Source: Candidatus Mediterraneibacter faecavium (GTDB lineage: Bacteria; Bacillota; Clostridia; Lachnospirales; Lachnospiraceae). From it: a DNA stretch of 59,431 nucleotides. Below the pieces are notes generated by a model, which saw only the letters and a program-made list of their open reading frames with translations, ran no database searches and was not told the origin of the DNA. The translations under genes and the position numbers were made by a program. Location: positions 1 to 59,431 of the forward strand of contig DWVY01000055.1 of assembly GCA_019119995.1 (NCBI GenBank), read 5' to 3'. Below, in pieces: positions 35,965-44,356 of the stretch. Each line of letters begins with the position of its first letter. The first letter of the stretch is position 1.

Positions 35965-36846
35965 ATGACGATACATACGAATAGAGATAACATCCTGATG
36001 AAACCGGAAAGGGCATCTGTACCGGGGATGAGAAATAAGAAGAAAAAGGCGAAAAAGACGGAGAAAAAGGAAAAGACGAGGAAGAAAGATCAGTACAGGC
36101 AGCGCGGCAGTGTTACGATAGAAGCCTCTTTCGGCATACCGCTCTTCTTATTTGCCGCGCTGTGTCTGATCTGGCTGATCGAGATACAGAGTATCCGGAT
36201 CAGTATTACAAATGCAGCTCAGAATGCAGCAAAGAGTGCGGCGGAGGATACGGCAGTCATCCCGGTACTCAATACAGTAAAATTAAAATCAGATATCGTC
36301 TCCCTGATCGGGGAAGACAGGATCAGCAGGAGCATCCTAAAAGACGGAAGTGCAGGGATATCCTGTTGGAAGTCTTACGTATCACCCACGACGGGAGAGA
36401 TGAACATAACAGTAAATTATAAGATCATGATACCTCTGCCGGTCATGGGCAGTCCTTCCGCTGAGCTTGAAGAGTCGTTTAAACTCAGTTCCTGGACAGG
36501 ATATCAGGACGGTGGTATGGGAGGAGAGGGATCAGATATCGTCTATATGACAGATAACGGGGCTGTTTATCATGAGGATTATAACTGCTCCTATCTCCGG
36601 CTGTCCATCCGATATGTTCCGTATGAGGAGCTGGACGGGATAAGAAATGAAAGCGGAGGGAAATATCATGCCTGTGATAAGTGTGTGATCGGACCGGCTA
36701 TGACAGGTGTATATATCACAGACAGCGGGACAAAGTATCACAATTCATTGAACTGCAGCGGATTGAAACGCACGATCCATGCAGTCGAGAGATCAGAGAC
36801 AGGAGGTGTTGGAGGATGTTCCAGGTGTTCGGGACACAGCGGATGA
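35965..36846 (+). CDS. TadE-like pseudopilin with duplicated Cys/His metal-binding modules (293 aa)
   Basis: A very basic leader (about 23-48, Lys-rich) precedes the TadE motif RGSVTIEASFGIPLFLFAAL, a membrane helix with the Glu typical of pseudopilins. The C-terminal third has two similar modules: Tyr202-His203-x4-Cys208 with Cys237-x2-Cys240, and Tyr258-His259-x4-Cys264 with Cys285-x2-Cys288. This Y-H-x4-C...C-x2-C arrangement resembles small zinc-binding domains of the Ada type. It ends inside the prepilin-peptidase gene (31-bp overlap). The ribosome site is poor; MKPER or MRNKK may be the true start. Confidence 0.75.
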   Translation: MTIHTNRDNILMKPERASVPGMRNKKKKAKKTEKKEKTRKKDQYRQRGSVTIEASFGIPLFLFAALCLIWLIEIQSIRISITNAAQNAAKSAAEDTAVIPVLNTVKLKSDIVSLIGEDRISRSILKDGSAGISCWKSYVSPTTGEMNITVNYKIMIPLPVMGSPSAELEESFKLSSWTGYQDGGMGGEGSDIVYMTDNGAVYHEDYNCSYLRLSIRYVPYEELDGIRNESGGKYHACDKCVIGPAMTGVYITDSGTKYHNSLNCSGLKRTIHAVERSETGGVGGCSRCSGHSG

Positions 36847-37310
36847 CCGGAACGATCGCGGATTTTATAGTGGGAAACAGGTGGATCCTGTGCCAGCTAT
36901 TGTTTGCTGTATATATGATCGTTCTCACGGTCATGGATATAAAGTGGAAAAAATTAAGTCTCGCAGTGCTGCTGTTGGGAGCTGTCTTTTTAGCTGCAGG
37001 ATTTTTATGCGGGAGAGATATCCATATGATAGTACTGGCGGCGGGGGCGGGCGTAGGGATTGTTTTTCTTATCGTCAGTAAAGTGACAGAAGAGGCGTTC
37101 GGATACGGGGACAGTATCCTGATCCTGATCATGGGAGGATTTCTCGGATTCTGGAATATCCTTTCCCTGCTTGTCGCGGCATTTTCCGCAGCGGCACTGT
37201 TTTCAATCTTCATGCTGATCAGAAAGAAGTTTCACAGAAAATCAGCATTTCCTTTTGTGCCGTTTCTTACGGCTGCATATATCGGAGGGATGATCATTGG
37301 TGCATACTGA
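36816..37310 (+). CDS. Prepilin peptidase, TadV/CpaA type (A24 family), 164 aa
   Basis: A membrane aspartyl protease that cleaves pilin leaders. Both catalytic aspartates are visible: the first in TVMDIKWKKL and the second in the GxGD motif FGYGDSILILIMG. It is a short form lacking the methyltransferase domain. ATG 36816 is chosen because AGGAGG is 9 bp upstream and the length then matches the family; the longer frame from 36681 lies over the previous gene. Confidence 0.9.
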   Translation: MFQVFGTQRMTGTIADFIVGNRWILCQLLFAVYMIVLTVMDIKWKKLSLAVLLLGAVFLAAGFLCGRDIHMIVLAAGAGVGIVFLIVSKVTEEAFGYGDSILILIMGGFLGFWNILSLLVAAFSAAALFSIFMLIRKKFHRKSAFPFVPFLTAAYIGGMIIGAY

Positions 37311-37740
37311 ACAGGACAGAAGAGAGAACGAAATATCAGTAGAAAATATAGTAAAGAGTGTGATAAAGCGTTCAGTAAAGGGAAGCGCAGTCATTGAGAT
37401 GTCCTATATCATACCGTTGTTCCTGGGGCTCTTTGTACTTATCATGCATGCGGTATTTTATTACCATGACAAGGCGGTATTAAACGGTGCGGCGAGCGAG
37501 ACTGCGATCCTCGGCGTGCAGGCGGAGAGGCGGGCGGATACAGAGTATGATCTGGAGGGATTCTTCCGGGAAAGGACGAGTGGAAAGCTGATCTATATGA
37601 CAGATGTAGACGTATCTGTAACTGAAACAGACGAGGATGTTACAGTGACTGCAGATGCGCAGAGATCGTTTATGAAGCTGAAGATATCTCAGAAAGCTTT
37701 GATCGTAAAGCCGGAGGAGAATATCCGGCGTATGAATTGA
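37297..37740 (+). CDS. TadE-like pseudopilin (147 aa)
   Basis: The TadE signature KGSAVIEMSYIIPLFLGLFV (Glu at the pseudopilin position, followed by a hydrophobic helix) starts near residue 28, with an Asp/Glu-rich extracytoplasmic region after it. Translation probably starts at TTG 37297 or GTG 37300, overlapping the prepilin-peptidase gene. It has the TadE motif in common with the upstream 293-residue protein but none of its Cys modules. Confidence 0.8.
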   Translation: MVHTEQDRRENEISVENIVKSVIKRSVKGSAVIEMSYIIPLFLGLFVLIMHAVFYYHDKAVLNGAASETAILGVQAERRADTEYDLEGFFRERTSGKLIYMTDVDVSVTETDEDVTVTADAQRSFMKLKISQKALIVKPEENIRRMN

Positions 37741-37799
37741 TGGTGAAGTGAAAATGACGTGAATGGCTGTATGCGGAAAAGACGGAAACAGCGTGTGAG

Positions 37800-38627
37800 G
37801 TGGCAGAAGTGAATGTGACATATGAAAATAACTGGGAATACACGGATATCCATATCGATCTTGAGGTTCCGTATAAAGAGAACTATCAGATACGTATGCT
37901 GAACAGCAATAATATATCCGGGCTTATGAAAGTAAAAGGGAGCGGAAGGGACGGACAGACCAGATATACTTTTCGTATCAATGGCGGCAACAGTATGGAG
38001 AAAGAATTCGCCGGAAAAGAAATGAAGAAGGAAGATGTCGTAACATTCACAAAAGATCTTATCGATACAGTTGACGACCTGAGGGAACATCTGCTGGATC
38101 CGGACGGACTGTTACTGTCGCCTGAACTTGTTTTTATACAGGAGGGCAGATACAGGTTCTGCTATCTTCCTGTATCAGAAGCCGAAGAAAGACAGCCCTT
38201 ATGCGCTTCCTTTCATGTCATGACAGAATATTTTGTAAAGAATCTGGATTATCAGGATACCGCCGGGATACTATTTGTATATAAGATGCATAAGGAAACG
38301 ATCAGAGGAAATTACGAATTAAAGAAGATCATCGAGGCATGCCGGGAAGAAGAAAAAATATGGGAGACAGAACAGAAGACCAAGACTCAAAAAGAGAGCA
38401 GTCTGCCGGAAGGCGCCGTATTCTCACTAAATGAGGAGGGCGGGGAGAAAGAAACACAACAGGAAAGGAAATATCAGAGAAAAACGGACACGGAAATGAT
38501 CAAAGAAAAGCCTGTGAAGTACGGCCTGATCAAAAAAGCGGTAAATCGGATCAAGACCGGACGGTGGGGCGAATGGGATGACCTTATCACGGAAATGGAT
38601 GGACAGGAGACAGGAGGACATTTATAA
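37800..38627 (+). CDS. DUF6382-type protein of the pilus operon (275 aa)
   Basis: A soluble protein. The first 170 residues (YENNWEYTDIHID... through LLSPELVFIQEGRYRFCYLP) resemble the DUF6382 domain that is often fused to an FHA domain in Clostridial Tad/secretion loci. Here no FHA domain follows; instead a charged Glu/Lys/Gln-rich tail ends the protein. Starts at GTG 37800 with a weak ribosome site. Role unknown, inferred regulatory or assembly-related. Confidence 0.68.
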   Translation: MAEVNVTYENNWEYTDIHIDLEVPYKENYQIRMLNSNNISGLMKVKGSGRDGQTRYTFRINGGNSMEKEFAGKEMKKEDVVTFTKDLIDTVDDLREHLLDPDGLLLSPELVFIQEGRYRFCYLPVSEAEERQPLCASFHVMTEYFVKNLDYQDTAGILFVYKMHKETIRGNYELKKIIEACREEEKIWETEQKTKTQKESSLPEGAVFSLNEEGGEKETQQERKYQRKTDTEMIKEKPVKYGLIKKAVNRIKTGRWGEWDDLITEMDGQETGGHL

Positions 38628-38661
38628 TGTGAGGTATCAAGTGTGAAAAGAGGAGTAACAG

Positions 38662-39261
38662 GTGAGACAGAAACCAGAAGCAATCTGTACAGTCGTGCTG
38701 ATCGTTATAAATATCGCGGTATTTTTTATCCTGACCCTGTTCGGCGATACCGAGGATGCCGTATTTATGCTGCAGCACGGTGCTATGTATGAACCGTATA
38801 TCGTAGAAGGACATGAGTATTACAGAATGTTTACCTGTCTGTTCCTGCATTTCGGGATCACACATCTGCTCAACAACATGGTGATGCTCGGAGCTCTCGG
38901 CTGGAACCTGGAACTGGAGATTGGAAAGGTACGTTTTGTGATCATTTATTTTGCAGGCGGGATGATCGGAAATATAGTCTCGCTGTTCTACGATCTTACA
39001 CTGGAACAACCGGCAGTGTCCGCAGGAGCATCAGGAGCGATCTTCGGACTTATGGGAGCACTCCTGTATGTGGTGATCGCAAACAGGGGCAGGCTCGGAC
39101 GGCTGTCCGGACGAGGCATGCTGGTCATGGTCGTCCTCAGTCTCTATTTCGGCCTGACAAGCACGGGGGTAGACAACTTTGCACATATCGGCGGGCTTGT
39201 CTCAGGATTTCTGCTGGCAGTCCTGCTGTATCGGAGAAAGCATAATAACAGGCAGTATTAG
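38662..39261 (+). CDS. Rhomboid-family intramembrane serine protease (199 aa)
   Basis: Six hydrophobic segments fit a rhomboid core. The catalytic serine is in SAGASGAIFGLMG and the catalytic histidine in NFAHIGGLVSG; HFGITHLLNNMVML in an earlier segment matches the conserved H..HLxxNM motif. GTG 38662 has an AGGAG site. It follows the pilus operon by 34 bp on the same strand, suggesting co-expression. Substrates are unknown. Confidence 0.93.
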   Translation: MRQKPEAICTVVLIVINIAVFFILTLFGDTEDAVFMLQHGAMYEPYIVEGHEYYRMFTCLFLHFGITHLLNNMVMLGALGWNLELEIGKVRFVIIYFAGGMIGNIVSLFYDLTLEQPAVSAGASGAIFGLMGALLYVVIANRGRLGRLSGRGMLVMVVLSLYFGLTSTGVDNFAHIGGLVSGFLLAVLLYRRKHNNRQY

Positions 39262-39307
39262 GGACCGGCATCATTAGAAGCAGGTGGCATCGAAAATATG
39301 AAAACGG

Positions 39308-40039
39308 TCAGACAGGGAGCGTGACAGTGAAGACAGTTCCTGTTTCAGGCGAGGACTCTGCCCGGATCGATCCTCCGTGAGCTTTTGTGATCCGCTTTGC
39401 AGCAGACAGACCGAGTCCTGTACCGTTTTCCTTGTAGGTGACGAATGGATCGAAGATGGAATCTATCTGATCAGAGGGAATCCCGCATCCATTGTCCTGA
39501 CAGCAGATCACGATGGTATCATCTTTACGCTCTGCGGACAGTGATATCCTGCCTTTGGGACCAACAGCATCCTTTGCATTCTGCAGAAGATTGAGGATCA
39601 CCTCTTCCAGCTTGATCTTATCGCCGGTAAAATCGCCCATCCGGGGCATGATCTTTGAAGAAAACGCAATGTCACTGTCAGCCGCGTCCAGTGAGATCGC
39701 GAAGGACACGGCGATATTTTTCAAAAGTTTCTCAATGGAGAATACAGAATGATGGAGTGTGCTGCTGTTATTAAAAGAAGACAGTTCGTTCAGCAGATCA
39801 CACATAAAACGGACATCGTCCATAGTCTGGCTCCAGTTGTGGAAGTCCTTTACTTCAGGGTGCTGAGCCTCTATGATCTGAAGAGAAGAAGACACAAGAG
39901 TCAGAGGATTGCGGATCTCATGCGCGATCATAGATACAGAAGTATGATGATTCTCCAAAAGCTGTGTGATGATCTGTTTTGCATCTTCATTTTCTTCCAT
40001 TAACCGGTTCATCTGGTTGATATCTATGTTACTGAGCAT
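39308..40039 (-). CDS. Soluble orphan histidine kinase (243 aa)
   Basis: A minimal kinase with a dimerisation/phosphoacceptor helix (SMIAHEIRNPLTLV, His40) and an HATPase domain (N box NLLQNAKDAV, G1 DNGCGIP, G2 GTGLGLSAAKRI). No membrane helix, PAS or HAMP domain is present. ATG 40039 is chosen for its GGAGAGG site; an earlier in-frame ATG would add 17 residues. No response regulator is adjacent. It is convergent with the rhomboid/pilus operon. Confidence 0.9.
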   Translation of the reverse strand: MLSNIDINQMNRLMEENEDAKQIITQLLENHHTSVSMIAHEIRNPLTLVSSSLQIIEAQHPEVKDFHNWSQTMDDVRFMCDLLNELSSFNNSSTLHHSVFSIEKLLKNIAVSFAISLDAADSDIAFSSKIMPRMGDFTGDKIKLEEVILNLLQNAKDAVGPKGRISLSAERKDDTIVICCQDNGCGIPSDQIDSIFDPFVTYKENGTGLGLSAAKRITKAHGGSIRAESSPETGTVFTVTLPV

Positions 40040-40240
40040 AATGATCCTCTCCTTCCCGATTCTGATCTTAAGATACGCAGAAGTATCCACTATCTTTCAG
40101 TATAGCATGGGGGCAGACGCTGTTCAACAAAAATCGTTCGACCAATTTCGACGAAAACTAAACGGAAACTAAAACTTCTCTTTTCTCAGAAAATGGTCTA
40201 TACTACTTACATAAATATTCTGTGGAAAAGAGGAATTAAT

Positions 40241-40648
40241 ATGAGAGACAATGATTGTATTTTCTGTAAGATCGCAGCAGGGGAGATCCCGTCTGCAACA
40301 CTTTATGAGGATGATGACTTCAGAGTGATCCTGGATCTGGGGCCGGCGTCAAAAGGACATGCCCTCATCCTGCCGAAAGAGCACTTCAGGAATCTGTATG
40401 ATATTGATGATGAGCTGGCGGCGAAGGCTATGGTCCTTGCCAAGAAGATGGTGAAGCAGATGACGGACGTGCTCGGATGCGACGGATACAATATCGTGCA
40501 GAACAACGAGGAATGTGCGGGGCAGACAGTATTTCATTTCCACATGCACCTGATCCCGAGATATAAAGGAGATCAGGTCGGGCTGGAATGGAAAGTCGGG
40601 GAACTGACAGATGAAGTAAGAGATGAGATCCTTGAGAAATTGAAATAA
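40241..40648 (+). CDS. HIT-family nucleotide-binding protein (135 aa)
   Basis: The histidine triad HFHMHLIPR is near residue 98, and the N-terminal CIFCKI motif gives a zinc-binding site of the Hint type. Such proteins hydrolyse purine nucleotide phosphoramidates or dinucleotide polyphosphates. ATG 40241 begins exactly at the family start. It lies 12 bp before an ECF sigma gene, with which it may be transcribed. Confidence 0.95.
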   Translation: MRDNDCIFCKIAAGEIPSATLYEDDDFRVILDLGPASKGHALILPKEHFRNLYDIDDELAAKAMVLAKKMVKQMTDVLGCDGYNIVQNNEECAGQTVFHFHMHLIPRYKGDQVGLEWKVGELTDEVRDEILEKLK

Positions 40649-40660
40649 ACCGGAGTAATT

Positions 40661-41209
40661 ATGTTGACAGGTAATCGTGAGTTTAACGAGATTTATGAGA
40701 AGTATAAGAATCTCGTCCTGAAAGCGGCATACATTTATTCAGGTGACAATTACGATGCGGCAGAAGACATAACTCAGGAAACATTTCTGAAATTGTACAC
40801 AAGATTCGATGATCTCAAAAGAGGAAATGTGTCTGCATGGCTGTTCACGACTGCTAAGCATGCAGCGCTGAATTACAGGGAGAAGCACAGCCGTGAGGTC
40901 TTGAGTATGGATGGAGACGACCCTCCGGAAGAACCAGGCAGAGAAAGTACGGAGGACGAGTATCTGGATTCCGCGCTTGAGAGGGATAGAGCAGAACTTC
41001 ACGACAGGATATTCAGGGTACTGTTAGAGAAAAATCCACGTTGGTATGAAGCAGTCTATCTCGCTTACTATATGGAAATACCTCAGGAGAGAGTGGCGGA
41101 GATGATGGGTATGCGCCTTGGTGCTCTGCATACTCTGTTGAGCAGAGCGAGAAAGTGGATTAAGAAAACATATGGTGTAGAATACGAAGAGATGAACAGG
41201 AAAGACTGA
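40661..41209 (+). CDS. ECF-type RNA polymerase sigma factor (182 aa)
   Basis: Region 2 reads YDAAEDITQETFLKLYTRF with the aromatic/acidic pattern of ECF sigma factors. Region 4 has the helix-turn-helix IPQERVAEMMGMRLGALHTLLSRARKWI. The linker is acidic. No anti-sigma gene directly follows; the DUF4367 membrane protein beyond murG is the best candidate partner. Confidence 0.9.
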   Translation: MLTGNREFNEIYEKYKNLVLKAAYIYSGDNYDAAEDITQETFLKLYTRFDDLKRGNVSAWLFTTAKHAALNYREKHSREVLSMDGDDPPEEPGRESTEDEYLDSALERDRAELHDRIFRVLLEKNPRWYEAVYLAYYMEIPQERVAEMMGMRLGALHTLLSRARKWIKKTYGVEYEEMNRKD

Positions 41210-41228
41210 CAGAAAATCGATAGAAGAT

Positions 41229-41300
41229 CAGCAGGTGCTTGTAAACAAACACCTGCTGGATCATGAAATACGGCAGAGACAGCGGCAGATAATGTCTGCC
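41229..41300. terminator. Two hairpins between convergent sigma and murG genes
   Basis: CAGCAGGTG (41229-41237) pairs with CACCTGCTG (41250-41258), and GGCAGA (41284-41289) pairs with TCTGCC (41295-41300). They lie between convergent genes. T-runs are absent, so termination is only probable. Confidence 0.5.
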
Positions 41301-41321
41301 GACAGCCGGAACGGATAACGT

Positions 41322-42392
41322 TTACTTATTTGCTGCGGCTTCCTCGATCAGTGAGATGATCGTATCGATGGAATCCTGCTGATCGGAATTCCGCATGGCA
41401 TCGATAAAAGATCCGCGGTTGTCATAGAGCTTATGAACGGCTGAAACAAGAGTCTCCTCTGTAAGTTCTTCCTCCTCGAGTACCATACTGAAGCCCTGAC
41501 GTTCAAAGGATCGTGCATTTAAGATCTGGTCGCCGCGGCTGGCTTTCGCAGAGAGCGGGATCAGAAGGTTCGGTTTCCGGAGTGCGAGAAGCTCGCAGAT
41601 GGCATTTGCGCCGGCTCTTGAAATTACGATATCCGCAAGCGCAAAGATATCCCGGAGCTCGTCCTTGATATACTCATACTGGCAGTAACCTTTCGTACCG
41701 TATAGAGACTCGTCCGTCTTGCCCTTACCGCACAGATGGATGATCTGGAACTCTTTCAGCAGTTCCGGCAGACTCTTGCGCACCGCATTGTTGACGATGA
41801 CAGAACCGAGACTGCCCCCGATCACGAGGATGACAGGTTTGTCCGCAGTAAAGCCGCAGAAATCCAGAGCAGCGATCTTATTTCCCGACAGCAGCTCCTG
41901 ACGGATGGGAGAGCCTGTGAGTACTGCTTTCCCTTTCGGGAGAGAGTCCAGTGTCTCCGGGAAGTTACAGCATACTTTTACCGCTGAGGGGATCGCGATC
42001 TTATTAGCAAGGCCGGGAGTCATGTCCGACTCGTGGATGATCACCGGCACCTTACACCGCTTTCCAGCAAGGACGACCGGTACAGATACGAAACCGCCTT
42101 TCGAGAAGATCACATCAGGTTTGAGGTCTTTGATAAGCTTTCTGGCTTCGCCGAAGCCTTTGACTACGCGGAACGGATCTGTGAAATTCTGTACGCTGAA
42201 ATAGCGTCTGAGCTTACCGGAAGAGATTCCGTGATAAGGAACCCCGAACGGCTCGATGAGTTCCTTTTCAATGCCGTTGTATGAGCCGATATATTGAATA
42301 TCATATCCTAGATCTTTGAGTCTGGGAATCAGGGCGATGTTCGGAGTGACATGTCCGGCGGTACCTCCGCCGGTTAAAATGATTCGTTTCAT
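41322..42392 (-). CDS. murG: MurG, lipid II synthase (356 aa)
   Basis: A GT28 glycosyltransferase that adds GlcNAc to lipid I at the inner face of the membrane. The N-terminal G loop TGGGTAGHVTPNIAL, the HESDMTPGLANK motif and the C-terminal SRAGANAICELLALRKPNLL are diagnostic. It stands alone here, outside a division/cell-wall cluster and against the leading-strand direction. Confidence 0.95.
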   Translation of the reverse strand: MKRIILTGGGTAGHVTPNIALIPRLKDLGYDIQYIGSYNGIEKELIEPFGVPYHGISSGKLRRYFSVQNFTDPFRVVKGFGEARKLIKDLKPDVIFSKGGFVSVPVVLAGKRCKVPVIIHESDMTPGLANKIAIPSAVKVCCNFPETLDSLPKGKAVLTGSPIRQELLSGNKIAALDFCGFTADKPVILVIGGSLGSVIVNNAVRKSLPELLKEFQIIHLCGKGKTDESLYGTKGYCQYEYIKDELRDIFALADIVISRAGANAICELLALRKPNLLIPLSAKASRGDQILNARSFERQGFSMVLEEEELTEETLVSAVHKLYDNRGSFIDAMRNSDQQDSIDTIISLIEEAAANK

Positions 42393-42490
42393 AAAGCAAC
42401 CTCCAGAAATAATCGTATTAAAGCTAATTTCATCTTAACCTTATTTGATGAAAAGTCAAGGAAAAGATAGGACAGAAAAAGGTGTAAAGC

Positions 42491-43276
42491 ATGAAAGAAC
42501 TGAAAAAGTTATCACTGAAAGAAGAAGTGGACAGAGAAGCACAGGACATAGAAAAAGAAGTCGAGAGCAGAGATGATCTCGATGATATCAAAGTGTCCGA
42601 AGATATGGAAACTTCCCTCTTTAACAAAATACAGGAATACGAATACGAAAAGAGAGTGAAAAAAGCAGTGCACCGCAGCAAGAAAAAACGCCGGCTCTTC
42701 CTGGCGCTTGCGGCTGTGCTTATTCTTGTATGCGGAAGTGTGATGACTGGTACGGGGAGCAAGTCGTACTGGAAGGTGCTGTGGGATAGAGTTGCGGGGG
42801 ATGAGAAAGCAAATATAATTAATGTGGAGAATATGGAATCGGAAGAAACGCGGGATACTGATGAGATACAGGTATTTAATGAAATAAGAAAAGAAACCGG
42901 GATTTCTCCTGTAAGATTCGGATATATGCCTGATAAGATGGGATTTATAAGATACGAAATAGACAAAATGCAGAATAGAGCTATTTTATTTTATAAATAC
43001 GATGGAGAAATAATTCAGTATTCTATGTATATGAATAATACAGATTCATCATATGGAAGAACTGAGCTAGATCAGCTTATTGATGAATATCAGATAGGGG
43101 TAACGAGAAATGTTAATGTAAATATAAAAGAGTATTCAGTGACTAATACTGAGAAAAATAGATATGTAGCCGAATTTGAGTATCGAGATGTGCACTATCA
43201 ACTAATAGGGTTAATGAAAAAAGAGGAGTTTAATAAAATTGTAGATAATTTGTTTTTTTCTGATGAAAATGCGTAA
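42491..43276 (+). CDS. DUF4367-type membrane protein, possible anti-sigma factor (261 aa)
   Basis: A charged cytoplasmic N-terminus (about 1-70) precedes one membrane helix (LFLALAAVLILVCGSVM, about 72-90) and an extracytoplasmic domain like DUF4367 (FGYMPDKMGFIRYEIDKMQN...). That architecture is common in anti-sigma-like partners of ECF factors, and an ECF gene lies 1.3 kb upstream with murG inverted between. The 3' half of the gene is clearly more AT-rich than its 5' half. Confidence 0.65.
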   Translation: MKELKKLSLKEEVDREAQDIEKEVESRDDLDDIKVSEDMETSLFNKIQEYEYEKRVKKAVHRSKKKRRLFLALAAVLILVCGSVMTGTGSKSYWKVLWDRVAGDEKANIINVENMESEETRDTDEIQVFNEIRKETGISPVRFGYMPDKMGFIRYEIDKMQNRAILFYKYDGEIIQYSMYMNNTDSSYGRTELDQLIDEYQIGVTRNVNVNIKEYSVTNTEKNRYVAEFEYRDVHYQLIGLMKKEEFNKIVDNLFFSDENA

Positions 43277-43346
43277 GTTTTTCTGAAGTTATCTGTTTAA
43301 TTAGTAGAGACATGAAAACAGAAGTAGAAAAAGGAATGAGCAAAAG

Positions 43347-43841
43347 ATGAAAAAACGTATGTTGTCAACTTTATGCAGTATGGCAATTTTGTGTACGATT
43401 GCCATAGCATCAACGACTGAAGTTAGAGCGGCGGAAAGTGGAGAAAAGATAGTAGACGGATCGACTCTTACTATGGAAGATAGTTCAACTGGTTATTCGT
43501 CATCTTCTGTTGCTAGAGGTGAATACCTTATGACTGGAGAATGTACAATTTCTAAAGCTGGCCTGACAAGAGTATACGCATATGCATCTACTACAGCTAA
43601 TAGAGAAGTTGATTATATAGCAACATTAGTTTATGTTGAACGCTATTATGAAGATGAAGATTTTTGGGGACAAGTTGATTGGTGGGTAGAAGAGACACAT
43701 GACGACTATTTCCTTTCTACTGCAAAATCTGTTAAAGTTGATAGAGGATATTACTATAGGGTTCGAGCAAACCATTTAGCTGGTGATCAGTATCCCTACG
43801 ATGAAACAGCCTCATTTACAGACGGTATTTACCTTCCATAA
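43347..43841 (+). CDS. Small secreted protein, DUF6147-like (164 aa)
   Basis: A signal peptide (about 1-28; basic start, hydrophobic core, A-R-A end) leads into a mature domain of about 135 residues with many Tyr, Trp and acidic residues (ERYYEDEDFWGQVDWWVEE). No catalytic motif is visible. It resembles the small secreted DUF6147 proteins of Firmicutes, by memory only. It follows the DUF4367 gene, is AT-rich, and is followed by a 30-bp-stem hairpin element. Confidence 0.6.
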   Translation: MKKRMLSTLCSMAILCTIAIASTTEVRAAESGEKIVDGSTLTMEDSSTGYSSSSVARGEYLMTGECTISKAGLTRVYAYASTTANREVDYIATLVYVERYYEDEDFWGQVDWWVEETHDDYFLSTAKSVKVDRGYYYRVRANHLAGDQYPYDETASFTDGIYLP

Positions 43842-43862
43842 GAACTAATAAAACTACATCAC

Positions 43863-44017
43863 TCTCCATTAAACCTTGAGAGCAGCCGCCATTGTGAGTT
43901 ACAGAAACTATTAACAATCATATTAAAAATTAAAAAAATGATTTGAGTAACCTGTTCCGAGAAACACCACAAATATCGGCTCTACATATGGCGGCTGCTC
44001 TCAGGGTTTAATGGAGA
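43863..44017. repeat. 155-bp long-stem hairpin element
   Basis: The outer arms 43863-43892 and 43988-44017 pair over 30 bp with a single G-T position (TCTCCATTAAACC/GGTTTAATGGAGA continuing into GAGAGCAGCCGCCAT/ATGGCGGCTGCTCTC). Inside are a GTTAC/GTAAC plus AATCAT/ATGATT arm (43898-43951) and a CCGA/TCGG arm (43957-43979), so a three-way junction can form. A TTTTTT run follows the right arm. It could be a terminator between convergent genes or a MITE-like repeat. Confidence 0.75.
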
Positions 44018-44113
44018 ATTTTTTATTTGTATTATTATCAGATCGTCAATTTTTATTATCCCATTTTCAGAATAAGAATTCAATAACGAAACAAAGAAAA
44101 CAGGCAGACGGTT

Positions 44114-44356
44114 TTATTTACCGACTGCCTGTTTTAATGCCTGTGCCAGCTGATCGGGGCAGGATGTTGACTTGAAGCCGCATTTGATCCCGTCGATGCG
44201 TGAAATCGCTTCGTTGACGTCCATTCCGTCGATCAGACGTGATATTCCCTGAAGGTTGCCGTGGCATCCGCCTTTAAAAGATACATTTCTTACTTTGTTG
44301 TCTATGATGTCAAAATGAATCTGCTGGGAACAGACTCCTTTCGGCTGATAATCCAT
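44114..44356 (-). CDS. TSCPD domain protein, TIGR03905-like (80 aa)
   Basis: The signature KSTSCPDQLAQAL near the C-terminus and GGCHGNLQGI in the middle identify the small TSCPD family, related to a C-terminal domain of some ribonucleotide reductases. Conserved cysteines suggest metal or nucleotide-linked function, not established. Begins MDYQPKGVCSQQIHFDI. A minus-strand monocistronic gene. Confidence 0.9.
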   Translation of the reverse strand: MDYQPKGVCSQQIHFDIIDNKVRNVSFKGGCHGNLQGISRLIDGMDVNEAISRIDGIKCGFKSTSCPDQLAQALKQAVGK

